Source: Caulobacterales bacterium (lineage in GTDB: Bacteria; Pseudomonadota; Alphaproteobacteria; Caulobacterales; Caulobacteraceae). From it: a stretch of 64,000 nucleotides of DNA. The position numbers and the translations under genes were made by a program. Location of the stretch: positions 124,001 through 188,000 of the forward strand of contig JAFLCS010000003.1 of assembly GCA_017302105.1 (NCBI GenBank), written 5' to 3'. The notes below the pieces were generated by a model. That model had not been told where the DNA came from. It searched no databases and was given only the letters and a program-made list of their open reading frames with translations. Below, one piece after another: positions 53,705 to 64,000 of the stretch. The stretch's first letter is position 1. The number at the start of each line of letters is the position of its first letter.

Positions 53705-53916
53705 TGCGGGTCGCCCTTATCGCACTTTCGGCGATCGGTGCTGTCGCGTGCACCATTGACGGACCGGAACCCGGCTCAACCAGCGTTCCAGCCGAGATGG
53801 AGCGCCAAGAACGGATCCGTCGGGAGACCGAGGAACGTCAGCGGCTCTGCCGCATGATTGATCGCGATAGTGAGCGCTATCGGGCGCAGTGCGCCCACGA
53901 CGGAGGAAATCACTGA
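53701..53916 (+). CDS. Small predicted lipoprotein in nuo operon (71 aa)
   Basis: The product begins [21 protein letters not shown], a short lipoprotein signal with the lipid cysteine at residue 17. The mature part is a charged helix ([20 protein letters not shown]) with two more cysteines. Either of two adjacent ATGs (53701 or 53704) may be used. It overlaps the nuoH stop, and the nuoI ATG overlaps its stop. Confidence 0.75.
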   Translation: MMRVALIALSAIGAVACTIDGPEPGSTSVPAEMERQERIRRETEERQRLCRMIDRDSERYRAQCAHDGGNH

Positions 53917-54407
53917 TGTTCGCCCGCATCGCCCAGGCCGCGAAAGGTGCCATGATGCTCGACGTCATCGGCGCGGTCGGCCTGTCGTTCAAATATATGC
54001 TGCGGCCCAAGGCGACGGTGAACTATCCGTTCGAGCGCAATCCCCAGTCTCCGCGTTTCCGCGGAGAGCACGCACTGCGCCGCTATCCGAACGGCGAGGA
54101 ACGCTGCATTGCCTGTAAGCTGTGCGAGGCCATCTGTCCGGCCCAGGCCATTACCATCGAAGCCGAGCCACGCGCCGACGGCAGCCGCCGCACGACCCGA
54201 TACGACATCGATATGGTGAAGTGCATCTACTGCGGATTATGTCAGGAAGCCTGTCCGGTCGATGCCATCGTCGAGGGGCCGAATAGCGAGTTCGCCACCG
54301 AGACGCGCGAAGAGCTTTACTACGACAAGGAGCGCCTCCTCGCGAACGGTGACCGCTGGGAGCGTGAGATCGCGCGGGCCCTGGAAATGGACGCGCCCTA
54401 CAGATGA
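53916..54407 (+). CDS. nuoI: NADH-quinone oxidoreductase subunit I
   Basis: NuoI carries the two 4Fe-4S clusters N6a and N6b. In 163 residues the two motifs are [12 protein letters not shown] and [12 protein letters not shown], each followed by P and an upstream/downstream partner cysteine as in 8Fe ferredoxins. A 100-bp gap follows, the largest within the operon; it ends in a GGGGAG ribosome site for nuoJ and shows nothing else clear. Confidence 0.97.
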   Translation: MFARIAQAAKGAMMLDVIGAVGLSFKYMLRPKATVNYPFERNPQSPRFRGEHALRRYPNGEERCIACKLCEAICPAQAITIEAEPRADGSRRTTRYDIDMVKCIYCGLCQEACPVDAIVEGPNSEFATETREELYYDKERLLANGDRWEREIARALEMDAPYR

Positions 54408-54507
54408 GCCGGATTGATCCCTTTCCCTGCCTTGGCACCGCCAGGCTGCGCGGTTTAGAAGGCGCCCACAGCGGGCCAGCCCTGAGTCTTGCCCGGGGAG
54501 CACAATC

Positions 54508-55131
54508 TTGATCGCCGCGATCGCCTTTTATGTTCTGGCCGCCGTCTGCGTGTTTGCCGCGCTGCGGGTCGTGCTGGCCTCCAACCCTGTGCATTCGGTG
54601 CTGTGGCTGATCACCGCCTTCTTCTCGGCGGCCGGCCTGTTCGTGCTGATGGGGGCTGAGTTCCTCGCCATGCTGCTGGTCGTCGTTTACGTCGGCGCGG
54701 TGGCGGTCCTGTTCCTGTTCGTCGTCATGATGCTCGATGTCGACTTCGTGCGGCTCCGGGAAGGGTTCACCCGTTATATGCCGTTCGCGGCGGTGGTGGC
54801 CTGTGTACTCCTGTTCGAGATGATCCTGGTGTCGTCAGCGGTTGCGACGCGCGGTGTCGGCGGCGATGCGCCTGGCGTCCAGCCGGCCACCGACGTGACC
54901 AATATCGAGACGATCGGACGGGTGCTCTACACGGACTATGTCTACATCTTCCAGGCCGCCGGCCTCGTGCTGCTCGTCGCCATGATCGGTGCCATTGTCC
55001 TGACCTTGCGGCACAAGCCGCACGTCAAGCGCCAGGATATCCACACCCAGGTGACCCGTAGCCGCAAGAAGGCCGTCGCCATGACCCGCCCCGAAATCGG
55101 GGCCGGTGTCCGTCCGGAGGACCTCGTCTGA
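54508..55131 (+). CDS. nuoJ: NADH-quinone oxidoreductase subunit J
   Basis: NuoJ is a five-helix membrane subunit. The 207-residue product starts at TTG, seven bases after GGGGAG. It has [51 protein letters not shown], the family core with the pi-bulge helix. The C-terminus is a basic cytoplasmic tail. nuoK starts in its stop codon. Confidence 0.95.
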   Translation: MIAAIAFYVLAAVCVFAALRVVLASNPVHSVLWLITAFFSAAGLFVLMGAEFLAMLLVVVYVGAVAVLFLFVVMMLDVDFVRLREGFTRYMPFAAVVACVLLFEMILVSSAVATRGVGGDAPGVQPATDVTNIETIGRVLYTDYVYIFQAAGLVLLVAMIGAIVLTLRHKPHVKRQDIHTQVTRSRKKAVAMTRPEIGAGVRPEDLV

Positions 55132-55436
55132 TGATCGGCCTGGCTCACTATCTGGCGGTTGCCGCCATCCTGTTCACGATCGGGGTCTTCGGGATCTTCG
55201 TGAACCGCAAGAACATCATCATCATCCTGATGTCGGTCGAGCTGATCCTGCTGGCGGTCAACATCAACTTCGTCGCCTTCTCGACCCACCTGAACGAGGT
55301 GTCGGGTCAGATCATGGCCATGTTCGTCCTGACCGTCGCGGCCGCTGAGGCGGCCGTCGGCCTGGCCATTCTGGTGACCTTCTTCCGTAACCGCCGCGAC
55401 ATCGCGGTGGACGATGCCTCCATGATGAAGGGCTGA
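55131..55436 (+). CDS. nuoK: NADH-quinone oxidoreductase subunit K
   Basis: NuoK is a three-helix subunit homologous to MrpC. The 101 residues include the conserved membrane glutamates in [17 protein letters not shown] and [14 protein letters not shown]. It overlaps the nuoJ stop by 1 bp and is followed by nuoL after 3 bp. Confidence 0.97.
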   Translation: MIGLAHYLAVAAILFTIGVFGIFVNRKNIIIILMSVELILLAVNINFVAFSTHLNEVSGQIMAMFVLTVAAAEAAVGLAILVTFFRNRRDIAVDDASMMKG

Positions 55437-55439
55437 CGC

Positions 55440-57455
<2,016 letters not shown>

Positions 57456-57459
57456 GCCA

Positions 57460-58959
57460 ATGCCCCAGATTCCCGCCATTCTGTCGGTCGTCACCTTCCT
57501 GCCGCTGGTCGGTGTGGCGGCGATCCTGTTGGTCAGGGCCATGTCCAAGTCTTCCGACGCGCCCGGTCTGGCAGACCGAGCGCGCTGGGTTGCGCTGATC
57601 ACGACGCTCGCGACCCTGGCCGTGTCCATCTTGCTGGTGATGCAGTTCGATCCGACGAACCCGGACTATCAGTTCGTCGAGTTCGTGCCCTGGTTTGCCG
57701 GTGCCGCCTACCACATGGGTGTGGACGGAATTTCGATCCTGTTTGTGCTGCTGACGGCGTTCCTGATGCCGCTGTGTATCGCCGCCAGCTGGAAGCCGAT
57801 CAGCAACCGGGTGGTCGAATATATGATCGCCTTCCTGGTCCTGGAGACGCTGGTGATCGGCGTGTTCACGGCGCTGGACCTGTTCCTGTTCTACATCTTC
57901 TTCGAGGGCGGCCTGGTGCCGATGTTCCTCATCATTGGCATCTGGGGCGGCCAGAACCGGGTCTATGCGGCCTACAAGTTCTTCCTCTACACCCTGCTCG
58001 GATCAGTGCTGATGCTGGCGGCGATGCTGTACATGGCCGCCACGGCGGGTACGTCATCAATCCCCGAACTGGCGCAGTACGCCTTTGATCCGAACGTCCA
58101 GACCTTCCTGTGGCTGGCCTTTTTCGCCTCATTCGCGGTCAAGATGCCCATGTGGCCGGTCCATACCTGGTTGCCGGATGCCCACGTTCAGGCACCGACT
58201 GCCGGCTCGGTCATTCTGGCGGGCATTCTCTTGAAGCTGGGCGGCTACGGCTTCCTGCGCTTCAACCTGCCGATGTTCCCTGACGCGTCGGAGCTGTTCA
58301 CGCCGATGGTCCTGACCCTGTCGGTGATCGCTGTGATCTACACGTCGCTGGTCGCCTTCCGTCAGACCGATATCAAGAAGCTGATCGCCTATTCGTCGGT
58401 GGCCCACATGGGCTTCGTGACCATGGGTATCTTTGCGGGCAATGACGCGGGCGTGCAGGGGGCCATCTATCAGATGCTCAGCCACGGGATTATTTCCGGC
58501 GCGTTGTTCCTGTGCGTGGGTGTGGTTTACGATCGTATGCACACCCGCGAGATCAGCTTCTACGGTGGCCTGACACAGCCGATGCCGCGCTACGCGGCGA
58601 TCTTCCTGCTGTTCACCATGGCCAATGTCGGCCTGCCGGGCACCTCCGGCTTCGTCGGTGAAATCCTGACCATGACGGGCACTTATCAAGTCTCGACCTG
58701 GGCCGCGTTCGGTGCTGCGACGGGCGTGATCCTGTCGGCAGTCTATGCCCTGACGCTGTATCGCCGGGTCATGTTCGGCCAGATCACCAATCCGAAGCTG
58801 GAAGGTATCACCGACGTCACCCGGCTGGAGATCGCGATCTTCGCACCCTTGATCATTGGTACCCTGTGGCTGGGCGTCTATCCGGCCGCGATCTTCGACA
58901 TCACCCAGGCCTCGGTCGACCAACTGGTCGCTGCCTATCAAGCGGCCATCGGGGGCTAG
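57460..58959 (+). CDS. nuoM: NADH-quinone oxidoreductase subunit M
   Basis: NuoM is a second antiporter-like pump subunit. From the ATG at 57460 it has 499 residues, with [18 protein letters not shown] (conserved glutamate) and [37 protein letters not shown] (conserved lysine). An ATG-like start at 57427 lies in nuoL and is not used. nuoN follows after 7 bp. Confidence 0.97.
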   Translation: MPQIPAILSVVTFLPLVGVAAILLVRAMSKSSDAPGLADRARWVALITTLATLAVSILLVMQFDPTNPDYQFVEFVPWFAGAAYHMGVDGISILFVLLTAFLMPLCIAASWKPISNRVVEYMIAFLVLETLVIGVFTALDLFLFYIFFEGGLVPMFLIIGIWGGQNRVYAAYKFFLYTLLGSVLMLAAMLYMAATAGTSSIPELAQYAFDPNVQTFLWLAFFASFAVKMPMWPVHTWLPDAHVQAPTAGSVILAGILLKLGGYGFLRFNLPMFPDASELFTPMVLTLSVIAVIYTSLVAFRQTDIKKLIAYSSVAHMGFVTMGIFAGNDAGVQGAIYQMLSHGIISGALFLCVGVVYDRMHTREISFYGGLTQPMPRYAAIFLLFTMANVGLPGTSGFVGEILTMTGTYQVSTWAAFGAATGVILSAVYALTLYRRVMFGQITNPKLEGITDVTRLEIAIFAPLIIGTLWLGVYPAAIFDITQASVDQLVAAYQAAIGG

Positions 58960-58966
58960 GACGACG

Positions 58967-60400
58967 ATGGAATTCACCCAAGCCCTTTCTCTGGCGACCC
59001 CCGAGCTGATTGTTGTCATCGGCGCGATGGCCCTGCTGCTGGCCGGTGCCTACGGCGGCAACAAGGCGCGTTCGGCCATCTCGCTGCTCAGCATTCTGGT
59101 CCTGATCGGTGCTGCAGTTGCGTCGGCTACCGGTGCCCTCGGTCAGGCGTTCCTCGGTGCCTTCGTCAATGACCAATTGGCGGTCTTCGCCAAGGTGGCG
59201 ATCTATCTGTCGTCGGCTGTCGCGGTCGTGCTTGGACACGGATGGATGGTGCGCAACAACCAGGCCCGTTTCGAATATCCGATCCTGATCCTACTGGCCG
59301 CCGCCGGCATGAGCATGATGGCGTCGGCAGGGGATCTGATATCGCTGTATGTCGGCATCGAGCTACAGTCGCTGGCACTGTATGTCATGGCTGCCTTCAA
59401 CCGCGACGACGCGAAGGGCTCGGAGGCGGGTCTGAAATATTTCGTCCTGGGCGCGCTATCGTCGGGGCTGCTGCTCTATGGGGCCAGCCTGGTGTACGGC
59501 TTCAGCGGCTCCATGCGGTTTGAGGACATCGCCGTGGCCGCCGCGGGATCGCAAGGCACCAGCCTGATCTTCGGCCTGGTGTTCCTGCTGTGCGGTCTGG
59601 GCTTCAAGATCTCGGCGGCCCCGTTCCATATGTGGACGCCTGACGTCTATGAGGGCGCACCGACCCCGGCGGTGGCCTTCTTTGCGGCAGCCCCCAAGCT
59701 GGCGGCCATGGTGCTGATCGCCCGCACGCTGGGCGAGGGCTTTGAGGTCATCGCCGACCAGTGGCGTCAGGTCGTCCTGGCTCTGGCGGTGCTCAGCTTC
59801 GTCGTCGGGGCCTTCGGCGGCCTCATGCAGAAGAACATCAAGCGCCTGCTGGCCTATTCCTCGATCGCCAACATGGGTTACGCCCTGCTGGCCATTGCGG
59901 CAGGCACGACCGTCGGCGTGAAGGCCATGTTGGTTTTCATGGTCCTGTACATGATCGATGTGACCGGCTTCTTTGCGGCCATGATGGCACTCAGCCGCGG
60001 TGGTCGTCCGATCGAGCGGATCGAAGATCTGGCCGGCCTGAAGGCGGACCGGCCCGGCACGGCGCTGGTCATCACCTTCCTGTCGCTGTCGGTGCTGGGG
60101 ATGCCGCCGTTCTCGGGCTTCTGGGCCAAGGTCTATGTTTTCGGCGCGGCCATTCAGGGCGGCTTGTGGATCTTCGCGGCGCTCGGCCTGGCCGCCTCGG
60201 TTGTGGCTGCCTTCTACTATCTGCGGCTCATCAAGCTGATCTGGTTCGACCCGTCTCCGGGCCTGACTGATCCGGCCCCGCGCGACGCTCAGTGGGTCGC
60301 CTATGCTGCGGCGATCTTCAGCTTCCCGCTGGTGCTCTTCGCTCTGGGTTGGCTTGACGGCTTTGCTGGAACGGCGGCGCGCGCCCTGGGCCTGGGGTGA
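58967..60400 (+). CDS. nuoN: NADH-quinone oxidoreductase subunit N
   Basis: NuoN is the third antiporter-like pump subunit. The 477-residue product starts MEFTQALSLATPELIVVIGA and contains LYVGIELQSLALYVMAAFNR (conserved glutamate), GLGFKISAAPFHMWTPDVYEGAPTPAVAFFA (conserved lysine) and MQKNIKRLLAYSSIANMGY. The birA GTG overlaps its stop (GTGA). It closes the set of all fourteen complex I subunits. Confidence 0.97.
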   Translation: MEFTQALSLATPELIVVIGAMALLLAGAYGGNKARSAISLLSILVLIGAAVASATGALGQAFLGAFVNDQLAVFAKVAIYLSSAVAVVLGHGWMVRNNQARFEYPILILLAAAGMSMMASAGDLISLYVGIELQSLALYVMAAFNRDDAKGSEAGLKYFVLGALSSGLLLYGASLVYGFSGSMRFEDIAVAAAGSQGTSLIFGLVFLLCGLGFKISAAPFHMWTPDVYEGAPTPAVAFFAAAPKLAAMVLIARTLGEGFEVIADQWRQVVLALAVLSFVVGAFGGLMQKNIKRLLAYSSIANMGYALLAIAAGTTVGVKAMLVFMVLYMIDVTGFFAAMMALSRGGRPIERIEDLAGLKADRPGTALVITFLSLSVLGMPPFSGFWAKVYVFGAAIQGGLWIFAALGLAASVVAAFYYLRLIKLIWFDPSPGLTDPAPRDAQWVAYAAAIFSFPLVLFALGWLDGFAGTAARALGLG

Positions 60401-61152
60401 TCGCCCAGGCCTGGCCGGTCCAGAAGTTCGACCAGCTCGATTCGACCAATGCCCAGGCGCGTCGGTGCGCTGAAGCCGGGGAGGGCGGCCCCCTGTGGAT
60501 CACGGCGCGCGAGCAGACCGCCGGCCGCGGTCGCCGAGGGCGGGCCTGGTCCGGCCATCCGGGCAATCTGGCGGCCACGCTGTTGATGACGGCTGAGCGC
60601 TCGCCGGCCGAGGCTGCCCTGGTCAGTTTCGTGGCGGCGCTTGCTGCGCACGACGTAATGCAGGCCTTTGCGGCCCCGGGGCTGGTTCAGTTGAAATGGC
60701 CCAACGACGTGTTGATCGGCGGCCACAAGGCGGCGGGATTGTTGATTGAGTCCGGCTCGAACCACGATGGGAGTCTGTGGCTGGCGATCGGCATGGGGTT
60801 GAACCTCGCCTGGTCGCCGGATGACTCTGAGCGTCCGGCGACGGCCCTGGCCGATCACCTGGCGGGTGATCGGATCGTCGTGCCGACGCCAGAGACCGTG
60901 CTGACGGTACTGGACCGGGCCATGCAGGCCCGGTTGCTGCAATGGGATCAGGCCGGGACCGCAGCGGTGCTGGCAGACTGGAGTGCGCGGGCGTCGGGGG
61001 TGCCGGGGCCGTGCACGGCGAGGCTCGGCCATGAATCCGTCACCGGTTGGGCCGAAGGACTGGCTCCCGACGGCGCGCTGAGGCTGCGCCTTGAGACTGG
61101 CGAGGTCCGCATGATTTCGGCCGGCGACGTCTTCTTTGGAGCAATAGCATGA
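60397..61152 (+). CDS. birA: Biotin-[acetyl-CoA-carboxylase] ligase, monofunctional
   Basis: BirA activates biotin with ATP and attaches it to the carboxylase carrier protein. The 251-residue product starts directly with the catalytic domain: DQLDSTNAQA, GRGRRGRAWSGHPGN (the adenylate loop, about 46-60) and LKWPNDVLIGGHKAAGLLIE. There is no N-terminal winged-helix domain, so it should not act as a repressor. It follows nuoN by overlap and overlaps RNase J by 4 bp. Confidence 0.95.
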   Translation: MIAQAWPVQKFDQLDSTNAQARRCAEAGEGGPLWITAREQTAGRGRRGRAWSGHPGNLAATLLMTAERSPAEAALVSFVAALAAHDVMQAFAAPGLVQLKWPNDVLIGGHKAAGLLIESGSNHDGSLWLAIGMGLNLAWSPDDSERPATALADHLAGDRIVVPTPETVLTVLDRAMQARLLQWDQAGTAAVLADWSARASGVPGPCTARLGHESVTGWAEGLAPDGALRLRLETGEVRMISAGDVFFGAIA

Positions 61153-62816
61153 GCGCCGACTTGCGCGACGAATTGGTCTTTCTACCCCTCGGAGGCTCCA
61201 ACGAGATCGGCATGAATCTGAACGCCTATGGCTTCGGCCCGGCCGATGATCGCAAGTGGATCGTAGTGGACGTCGGGGTGACCTTTGGAGATTCGACGAC
61301 GCCGGGCGTCGATGTGATCGTGCCGGACCCGACCTATTTGGAAGGCGAAGACATTCTGGGCATCGTCCTGACCCATGCCCACGAAGACCACATCGGCGCG
61401 TTGGGCTGGCTGTGGCCGCGCTTGAAAGCACCGCTTTATGCCACGCCATTCACGGCCTTTCTGATCCGCGAAAAGTTGCGCGACGCAGGCCTGCTTGATG
61501 AGGTGGAGCTGAATGTCGTGCCGCTGGGCGGGACCACCCAGTTAGGCGATTTCGAGGTGACGATGGTCACCATCACCCATTCGATTCCCGAGCCCAACGG
61601 CCTGGCCATCAAGACGCCGCTCGGAACGGTACTGCATACCGGCGACTGGAAGATCGACGAAGACCCTGTCATCGGAGAGCGCACGGACGTTGAGACAATC
61701 CGCCGGCTCGGCGATGAGGGCGTGCTGGCGATGGTCTGCGATTCCACCAATGTCTTCGTGGATGGATCTGCCGGCTCGGAGGCCGAGGTGAAGGTCGCCC
61801 TGACCCAGCTGATCGGATCGCTGACCGGCAAGGTTGCGGTGGGCTGTTTCGCCTCAAACGTAGCGCGCCTCGACAGTGTGATAAGGGCCGCCGAAGCGTG
61901 CGGGCGTCGGGTCTGTCTGGTCGGGCGATCGATGCACCGGATTACGGCGGCCGCGCGGTCGGTGGGCTTGCTCAAGGACGTCCAGCCCTTCATCGACATG
62001 AGTGAGGCCGGCTATTTTCCGGACGATGCCATCCTCTATCTGTGTACGGGAAGCCAGGGTGAGCCGCGCGCGGCCCTGAACCGGATCGCTAACGGTGACC
62101 ACCCCCACATCACGCTCGGCAAGGGTGATGCCTGTGTGTTCTCGTCGCGGGTCATCCCCGGCAATGAGCTTCAGATCGGCCGGATGCAGGACAAGCTGGC
62201 CGAGCGCGGGGTGCGGCTCTACACCGAGCGCGACCATCCCGGTATCCATGTCTCGGGACACCCGTGCCGCGACGAGCTGCGCGAAATGTACCAGTGGGCC
62301 CGGCCGCGCATTGCCGTGCCCACCCATGGACAGCGGCGGCACCTGATCGAGCACTGCAACCTGGCGATGGATATGCAGGTGCCCGAGGCCGTGGCGTTGA
62401 GGAACGGCGATTTGCTGCGTCTCGCCCCCGGCCTTGCCGAGATCGTCGATGAGGTCCCGTCGGGGCGCCTGTTCGTCGATGGTGGCATCCTGACGCCCGA
62501 AGGTTCCGAGGCCCTGAAGGAGCGCCGCCATGCCGCGGTTGCCGGAGTGATTGCCGTAGCCGTCGCGATCGACGGCAAGGGGCGACTGGCCGGCGATCTG
62601 GAAATTCGGGGGCTGGGCCTGCCCGGTGACGATGAGCTGGACGAGGCGATGGACGATCTGGCTGATCTGGCCGCCGAGGCGCTGGCCCGCATGAAGCCGG
62701 CTGAGCGCCAGGACGATCAGGCCGTCGAACAGGCCGTGGCGCGCGCGGTCAAGCGGGCTGCACGCCAGATCTGGGACCGCAAGCCGGCCGTCGAGACGCT
62801 TATCGTCAGGATCTGA
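61149..62816 (+). CDS. rnj: Ribonuclease J
   Basis: RNase J is a metallo-beta-lactamase/beta-CASP nuclease with 5'-to-3' exonuclease and endonuclease activity in RNA processing. The 555 residues contain THAHEDHIGAL (metal ligands H76, H78, D80, H81), GDWKIDEDP, the beta-CASP motifs CDSTN, GCFASNVARL and HVSGHPCRDEL, and a C-terminal oligomerisation domain. It overlaps birA (ATGA). This nuo-birA-rnj order is, from memory, shared with related alphaproteobacteria. Confidence 0.95.
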   Translation: MSADLRDELVFLPLGGSNEIGMNLNAYGFGPADDRKWIVVDVGVTFGDSTTPGVDVIVPDPTYLEGEDILGIVLTHAHEDHIGALGWLWPRLKAPLYATPFTAFLIREKLRDAGLLDEVELNVVPLGGTTQLGDFEVTMVTITHSIPEPNGLAIKTPLGTVLHTGDWKIDEDPVIGERTDVETIRRLGDEGVLAMVCDSTNVFVDGSAGSEAEVKVALTQLIGSLTGKVAVGCFASNVARLDSVIRAAEACGRRVCLVGRSMHRITAAARSVGLLKDVQPFIDMSEAGYFPDDAILYLCTGSQGEPRAALNRIANGDHPHITLGKGDACVFSSRVIPGNELQIGRMQDKLAERGVRLYTERDHPGIHVSGHPCRDELREMYQWARPRIAVPTHGQRRHLIEHCNLAMDMQVPEAVALRNGDLLRLAPGLAEIVDEVPSGRLFVDGGILTPEGSEALKERRHAAVAGVIAVAVAIDGKGRLAGDLEIRGLGLPGDDELDEAMDDLADLAAEALARMKPAERQDDQAVEQAVARAVKRAARQIWDRKPAVETLIVRI

Positions 62817-62899
62817 TAGCGGCGGCATTCGACTTTGACGCCCAGACTATACTGGGTGACAAGGATTGGAGCGTTGCGCGGGAGCTGAAGGGGGCGACT

Positions 62900-64000
62900 T
62901 TGAAAGCCTGGATTGCGACGGCCTTTGCGGCCATGCTGGCGGTCGGACTGATGGACGATGCCGGCCTGACCGGGGCGTTCAGCCCCTGGATCAAGCAGGA
63001 ACTCAAGCCCGGTGATCCACCGGCGACGCCGCAAGGCAGCGGTGACGATTCCTGTCGCTGGGCCAACGACAACGAATGCGATGACCCCGACATTGGAACC
63101 GGGGCCTGTCGGCTCGGCACCGATCGTAGTGACTGTCAGTACCTACGCAATGGCGAGCAGGATGCCTGTCGGTGGGCCAATGACGGCGAATGCGACGAAC
63201 CGGGCATCGGCACCGGAGCCTGTCCGAACGGATCAGACCGCACGGACTGCGGCCCTGTCGCCCAGCTCAGATTCCGCAATGACACCTGCGACACCGCCTT
63301 CAACGGCGTGTGTGAGGAGCCCGGTGCGGGCAACGGCAGCTGTGCCGCTCGGACCGATCGCCGCGATTGCATCGGGGCAGAGCGGCCGATGACGATCAAT
63401 GACCATTTCTTCGGTCGGGACGATCGGATCTTCGTGCCGAGCGAGCGCTATCCGTGGACAATGGTGGGGCAGATTTCGATGGAAGCCGGCGGCGGCTGTA
63501 CCGCCACCCTCATCGGGGCCGATGTTCTAATTACTGCGGCACACTGCATCCATAGCGAGAATGGCCAGACCAATGCGGCGGGCGAGTTTATTGCCAACAA
63601 TGGTGAGCGGGCGCGCATCACCCACTATTTCATCGACCCCAATTTCGACTTTCGCCGCTTCAATACAACCGAGCAGATTGATGGTCTGGATTGGGCACTT
63701 CTCAGGCTTGATCGTCGCTTGGGAGAGCAGATCGGGTTCCTTCAGGTCCTCGATCTGACCGGTATGGGAAGTGGCCGTGCCCGGACAGCAGACCTCTACC
63801 AGGCTGGCTTCTCATGGGATACGGGCGATCATCTGTCGGGCAATCTCGCCTGCCATATCGTCGCGGTCCATGAGGATCAGAACACATTCGCGCACGAATG
63901 CGACACGACCCGGGGTGATTCCGGCTCTCCGTTCATGGCGCGGTCGTCCGGCGGGCGCTATTCAGTCATCGGGACGGATTCGTCCTTCCGGTCCGTCCCT
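62900..64000 (+). CDS. Secreted trypsin-like serine protease with triplicated Cys module, 3' end cut
   Basis: From a TTG at 62900 (GAAGGGGG just before) 367 residues are visible. A signal-like start (LKAWIATAFAAMLAVGL) is followed by three 30-residue modules with four cysteines each (about 50-79, 88-117, 128-157). A chymotrypsin-fold protease follows, with H215 in ITAAHC, D264 in LDWALLRL and S341 in RGDSGSPF. The catalytic triad is intact. The product should be exported. The C-terminus lies beyond the window. An in-frame ATG at 62933 is less likely because it shortens the signal. Confidence 0.85.
   Translation, partial: MKAWIATAFAAMLAVGLMDDAGLTGAFSPWIKQELKPGDPPATPQGSGDDSCRWANDNECDDPDIGTGACRLGTDRSDCQYLRNGEQDACRWANDGECDEPGIGTGACPNGSDRTDCGPVAQLRFRNDTCDTAFNGVCEEPGAGNGSCAARTDRRDCIGAERPMTINDHFFGRDDRIFVPSERYPWTMVGQISMEAGGGCTATLIGADVLITAAHCIHSENGQTNAAGEFIANNGERARITHYFIDPNFDFRRFNTTEQIDGLDWALLRLDRRLGEQIGFLQVLDLTGMGSGRARTADLYQAGFSWDTGDHLSGNLACHIVAVHEDQNTFAHECDTTRGDSGSPFMARSSGGRYSVIGTDSSFRSVP
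63047..63370 (+). repeat. Three tandem 30-residue four-cysteine modules
   Basis: The modules share the frame C-x7-C-x9-C-x8-C with common positions such as ANDGECDEP, IGTGAC and TDRxDC. Copies 1 and 2 are also alike at DNA level; copy 3 is more diverged. Confidence 0.9.

Overview
The window looks like core chromosome of a GC-rich alphaproteobacterium, most likely a caulobacterial genome such as Brevundimonas. The reasons are a single bifunctional Rel enzyme next to rpoZ, a class I PHA synthase, class II DAHP synthase, a 14-gene nuo operon interrupted by small extra genes and closed by birA and RNase J, and many ATGA or TGATG gene overlaps with GTG and TTG starts. The genus is inference. I see no prophage, insertion sequence, CRISPR array or integrase.

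Layout. 1-2.1 kb: end of the pyruvate dehydrogenase E2 gene and its lipoamide dehydrogenase. 2.1-9.9 kb: an inverted-repeat element, membrane proteins of unknown role, an SDR, WrbA, a DODA-like dioxygenase, a LemA/M48 protease pair, a lipoprotein and a MoxR ATPase. 10-13.2 kb: a degenerate LysM/LytM lipoprotein, DUF924, DUF3592, a NYN-domain protein and folK. 13.5-19.6 kb: rpoZ-rel, gph, glmU-rpiA and a CPBP protease. 19.8-25.5 kb: glutathione reductase, an O-antigen-ligase-like protein and an aromatic amino acid cluster. That cluster holds DAHP synthase, a prephenate dehydratase domain and chorismate mutase, the last behind a candidate Phe/Tyr leader peptide. 25.5-33 kb: phaC, a lipoprotein, recJ, tRNA-Glu, lon, hup and tRNA-Val. 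33-43 kb is the most accessory-looking part: a large autotransporter, an SPFH/Arc-type gene pair behind a strong promoter/operator, a glycosyltransferase, tRNA-Asp, an exported hexapeptide-repeat protein with a flavoprotein, and a MASE1 hybrid histidine kinase. 43.4-62.8 kb: nuoA-N with eight interspersed small genes, then birA and rnj. The right edge cuts a secreted trypsin-like protease with a triplicated cysteine motif.

How the genes work together. PDH and complex I feed carbon and electrons into respiration. Rel, Lon and HU form a stress and chromosome group. GlmU, the LytM lipoprotein and the O-antigen-ligase-like protein serve the envelope. AroG, the dehydratase and the mutase span entry to and exit from the shikimate pathway toward phenylalanine. 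The observations I rate highest are the candidate attenuator at 24508-24655, the SPFH/Arc promoter-operator at 36535-36564, the FPGDMF-repeat exported protein at 39284-39835, the repeated four-cysteine modules at 63047-63370 and a probable CTG start for rel at 13868.
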